A model generated the notes under the pieces. The model worked only from the letters and a program-made list of their open reading frames with translations. It was not told where the DNA came from and made no database searches. The position numbers and the translations under genes were made by a program. A DNA stretch of 7,622 bases. It comes from Clostridium sp. CAG:921 (GTDB taxonomy: Bacteria > Bacillota > Clostridia > TANB77 > CAG-465). Positions 5,172 to 7,622 of the stretch are shown here, piece by piece. Numbering within the stretch: the stretch's first letter is position 1; every line of letters begins with the position of its first letter. The stretch is taken from the NCBI GenBank assembly GCA_000433135.1, contig HF991973.1, forward strand, positions 4,203 through 11,824, given 5' to 3'.

Positions 5172-6983
5172 ATGAATTTTAGAAATTTAAGAAGAGGTTA
5201 TAATTATTTGAAAGCAAATGGGGTTAAGAAATCTTTACTTAAGCTAAAAAATAAAATAAAACGTAGAAAATATATGTCTAACCAGTCAGTTGATTATTTA
5301 GACTATGTAAAAAATAATAAATTAAGTATACGAACTATTGAAAAGCAGCGCAGTGCAAAGTTTAATTATATGCCAAAGATAAGTATAGTTGTTCCAATGT
5401 ATAATACTAAATTTTCATATTTTGTTGAATTGATTGACTCTATAAATAATCAAACGTATCAAAATTTTGAAGTGTGCTTGGCAGATAGTAGTAAAATACC
5501 TGACGTGCAAATACAAAAATATATACAAGAATTAAATTCAAACAAAATTGTATATAAAAATATTAGTCAAAATCTTGGAATTTCAGAAAATACTAACGTT
5601 GCAATATCTTTTTCTACTGGGGATTATGTAGCATTTTGTGATCATGATGATGTTATATCTATAAATGCTTTGTATGAAGTGGTAAAAGCTATAAACTCTA
5701 GTGATGCAGACTTTATATATACAGATGAAGATATTTTAGAAAATGGTATTAGGAAGAATCCTCACTTTAAACCTGACTTTTCTCCTGATTTACTAACTAG
5801 TTATAATTATATTTGTCATTTATGTGTAGTAAAAAGAAAATTGCTTGATGAAGTTGGTCTATTAAATAAAGAATTTGATGGAGCTCAGGATTATGATTTT
5901 GTTTTAAGAGCAACTGAAAAGGCTAAAAATATTGTTCATATTCCAAAAGTATTATATCATTGGAGAGCACATGAAACTTCTACGTCATATAGCTCGTCTG
6001 CTAAAGAGTATGTATATATGGCAGGCAAAAGAGCAATAGAGGAACATTTTAAGAGAATTAACATAAAGGCAAAAGTTGAAATATTAGATGAACCAGGTAG
6101 ATATAGAGTAAAGTATGATGTAATAGGAAATCCAAAAATTAGTATAATAATCCCAAATAAAGATAGTAAGTCCGATTTAAAAAAATGTATAGACTCTATA
6201 TTAAAGTCAAGTTATCAAAACTATGAGATAGTAATTGTTGAAAATAATAGTAAAACTAAAGAGATTTTTGACTATTATGATAAAATTCAAAAGGATAATG
6301 ACAATATAAAAGTAGTTAGCATTAAAATTGATAAGTTTAATTACTCATTGATTAATAATTTTGGAGTAAAAAATTCGAAAGGTGAGTATATAGTATTATT
6401 AAATAACGATACTAAAGTATTGTCAAATAACTGGATGGAAGAAATGCTTGGAATTTGTCAAAGAGATGATGTGGGAATAGTTGGTGCTAAATTACTATAT
6501 CCAGATTTTAAAGTTCAACATGCTGGTGTTGTAGTTGGTATTGGTGGAGTTGCTGGTCATGTTAATGTTAATATAGCTGAAAATGAAGAGGGATATTTTT
6601 CGAGAGCGAATGTTATTAATAATTTTTCAGCTGTAACAGCTGCGTGTTTGATGATAAAAAGAAGTATATTTGAAAAGATAGATGGACTAGATGAAAAATT
6701 ACAAGTTGCGTTTAATGATATAGATTTATGTATGAAAGTTAGAAAATTAAAATATTTGATTGTATTTACGCCTTATGCTAAATTAATGCATTATGAATCT
6801 AAAACTAGGGGGAGCGAAGATACTCCTGAGAAGATTAAAAGATTCGAAAGCGAAATGGATGTATTTAAGTCTAAGTGGAAAGATGAGCTAGATCGTGGCG
6901 ATCCGTATTATAATATAAATCTTAGGCTTGATAAGGTAAATTTTGAAATTAATACAAATAAAATGGAGGATAAAGATGAGTAA
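5172..6983 (+). CDS. Tandem two-domain family 2 glycosyltransferase
   Basis: This 603-aa protein has two complete-looking GT-A domains, so it may add two sugars or alternate linkages in the repeat. A basic N-terminal region (about 1-35, rich in K and R) could contact the membrane. Domain 1 (about 68-300) shows KISIVVPMYNT (69-79), the metal-binding FCDHDD (155-160), YTDED (183-187), GAQDYDF (237-243, catalytic acid region) and HWRAH (263-267), resembling the RfbC-like GT2 branch. Domain 2 (about 321-580) shows KISIIIPNKDS (322-332), LLNNDT (409-414, DxD position), HAGVVVGIGG (450-459), AVTAACLMI (487-495), FNDIDLCMKVR (514-524) and HYES (540-543). This is the GT2 branch common in rhamnan and O-antigen clusters. 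The start ATG 5172 lies 7 nt after the previous stop, with a GAGAGTGAG purine-rich site overlapping that stop. Both domains keep their metal and catalytic motifs, so neither looks dead. Sugar specificity cannot be read. Confidence 0.9.
   Translation: MNFRNLRRGYNYLKANGVKKSLLKLKNKIKRRKYMSNQSVDYLDYVKNNKLSIRTIEKQRSAKFNYMPKISIVVPMYNTKFSYFVELIDSINNQTYQNFEVCLADSSKIPDVQIQKYIQELNSNKIVYKNISQNLGISENTNVAISFSTGDYVAFCDHDDVISINALYEVVKAINSSDADFIYTDEDILENGIRKNPHFKPDFSPDLLTSYNYICHLCVVKRKLLDEVGLLNKEFDGAQDYDFVLRATEKAKNIVHIPKVLYHWRAHETSTSYSSSAKEYVYMAGKRAIEEHFKRINIKAKVEILDEPGRYRVKYDVIGNPKISIIIPNKDSKSDLKKCIDSILKSSYQNYEIVIVENNSKTKEIFDYYDKIQKDNDNIKVVSIKIDKFNYSLINNFGVKNSKGEYIVLLNNDTKVLSNNWMEEMLGICQRDDVGIVGAKLLYPDFKVQHAGVVVGIGGVAGHVNVNIAENEEGYFSRANVINNFSAVTAACLMIKRSIFEKIDGLDEKLQVAFNDIDLCMKVRKLKYLIVFTPYAKLMHYESKTRGSEDTPEKIKRFESEMDVFKSKWKDELDRGDPYYNINLRLDKVNFEINTNKMEDKDE
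6965..6969 (+). promoter_or_regulatory. Strong Shine-Dalgarno GGAGG for the last gene
   Basis: GGAGG lies 6 nt before ATG 6976, inside the 3' end of the preceding gene. It is the strongest ribosome-binding site in the window and fixes the start of the overlapping downstream gene. Confidence 0.8.
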
Positions 6984-7622
6984 AGAAAAAATATCAATTA
7001 TAATACCTTGCTATAATGTTGAAAAGTATGTTGAAAAATGTATTAAATCTATCATGAATCAGACATATAGTGAGTTGGAAGTGATTGTAATAGATGATAA
7101 GTCTACAGATGGAACATATGAGGTCCTTTTAAAATTGAAGAAGGAGTATAATGATAGATTTATATTATTACAAAATGAAAAAAATAATGGACTAGCTTAT
7201 ACTAGAAACTTTGGTGTAAAGAAGGCAACTGGAAAGTATATTGGATTTATTGATTCAGATGATTATGTTGCGCCTGATTATTACAAAGTGCTTGCAGAAA
7301 AAATTCTAAATGATAAATCAGATTTAGTTGTAAATGACATTCAACTAGTTGATGAATCTGGAAATAATATAGGTAATGTTGTAAAATCTTGTATTTTGGA
7401 TGAAGTATCAAAAGTGTCAATCATAGATAATGGGCTGGCTGCCTCAGCTTGTAACAAATTACTTAGAAAAGATTTGTTACTAAAGTACCCATTTTTGGAA
7501 GGAAAAATAAACGAAGATGTAGCATCAATAATTCCAATAATTGTTCATAGTGATAAGATATCATATACTGATAAAGCTGTATACAATTATGTACAAAGAC
7601 ATAATTCTATCCAAAACTCAAA
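6976..7622 (+). CDS. Family 2 glycosyltransferase, 3' end beyond the window (partial)
   Basis: An open frame runs without a stop from ATG 6976 to the right edge, giving the first 215 residues. The GT-A fold is clear: KISIIIPCYNVEKYVEKCI (residues 5-23), VIDDKSTDGTYE (about 39-50), NNGLAYTRNFGVKKATGKYI (about 70-89), the metal-binding FIDSDDYV (91-98) and an ED pair at 180-181 in INEDVA, the usual catalytic-base position. RHNSIQNS at the edge matches the R-x-x-S-type loop often seen after the catalytic region of this group. It should be a cytoplasmic sugar transferase acting on the same lipid-linked glycan. The start overlaps the preceding stop by 8 nt (ATGAGTAA), which implies translational coupling. 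Family proteins are usually 300-350 aa, so about a third is missing. Donor sugar unknown. Confidence 0.9.
   Translation, partial: MSKEKISIIIPCYNVEKYVEKCIKSIMNQTYSELEVIVIDDKSTDGTYEVLLKLKKEYNDRFILLQNEKNNGLAYTRNFGVKKATGKYIGFIDSDDYVAPDYYKVLAEKILNDKSDLVVNDIQLVDESGNNIGNVVKSCILDEVSKVSIIDNGLAASACNKLLRKDLLLKYPFLEGKINEDVASIIPIIVHSDKISYTDKAVYNYVQRHNSIQNS

Noticed and set aside
1..7622. CRISPR array, insertion sequence, transposase remnant, tRNA or rRNA
   Set aside because: No regularly spaced repeats, terminal inverted repeats, transposase motifs or tRNA-like sequence were seen. Nearly all of the window is accounted for by six same-strand genes.

Overview
The window is a compact, one-direction (+ strand) polysaccharide gene cluster from a very AT-rich bacterium. 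G+C looks like about 27-30% by eye (not computed). Heavy use of AGA, ATA and TTA codons, TGA read as stop, and Shine-Dalgarno-like sequence before the genes point to a low-GC Firmicute, most likely of the Clostridia. The species cannot be read from this sequence. There are no mobile elements, RNA genes, CRISPR arrays or clear terminators.

Layout: nt 1-86 hold a strong-looking promoter with an extended -10 box and an AT-rich repeat patch. Six genes follow. (1) 87-878 is a Wzm-type ABC polysaccharide-export permease. (2) 893-1861 is a family-2 glycosyltransferase of the rhamnosyltransferase-like group. (3) 1899-3245 is a Wzt-type ABC ATPase with a C-terminal carbohydrate-binding-like domain. 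(4) 3317-5164 is a multidomain protein made of a methyltransferase-like fold, a kinase-like region and a coiled-coil tail. (5) 5172-6983 carries two family-2 glycosyltransferase domains in tandem. (6) 6976 to the right edge is a further family-2 glycosyltransferase, cut by the window end. Gaps are 0-71 nt and the last two genes overlap, so all six look like one transcription unit.

How they fit together: the glycosyltransferases would build a glycan on a lipid carrier at the inner face of the membrane, and the Wzm/Wzt pair would export it. The most interesting element is gene 4. Its domain order, size and position beside a Wzt with an extra C-terminal domain recall WbdD of E. coli O9a. WbdD is a methyltransferase-kinase-coiled-coil protein that caps the chain and sets its length, and the cap is then recognised by the Wzt C-terminal domain. 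Here the methyltransferase-like domain appears to have lost the glycine-rich SAM-binding loop, so it may be a non-methylating relative. This link is an inference from architecture and context.

Limits: no nucleotide-sugar, initiating-transferase, ligase or polymer-anchoring genes lie in the window, so neither the sugars nor the final polymer (rhamnan-like wall polysaccharide, teichoic-acid-like polymer, S-layer or surface glycan) can be identified.
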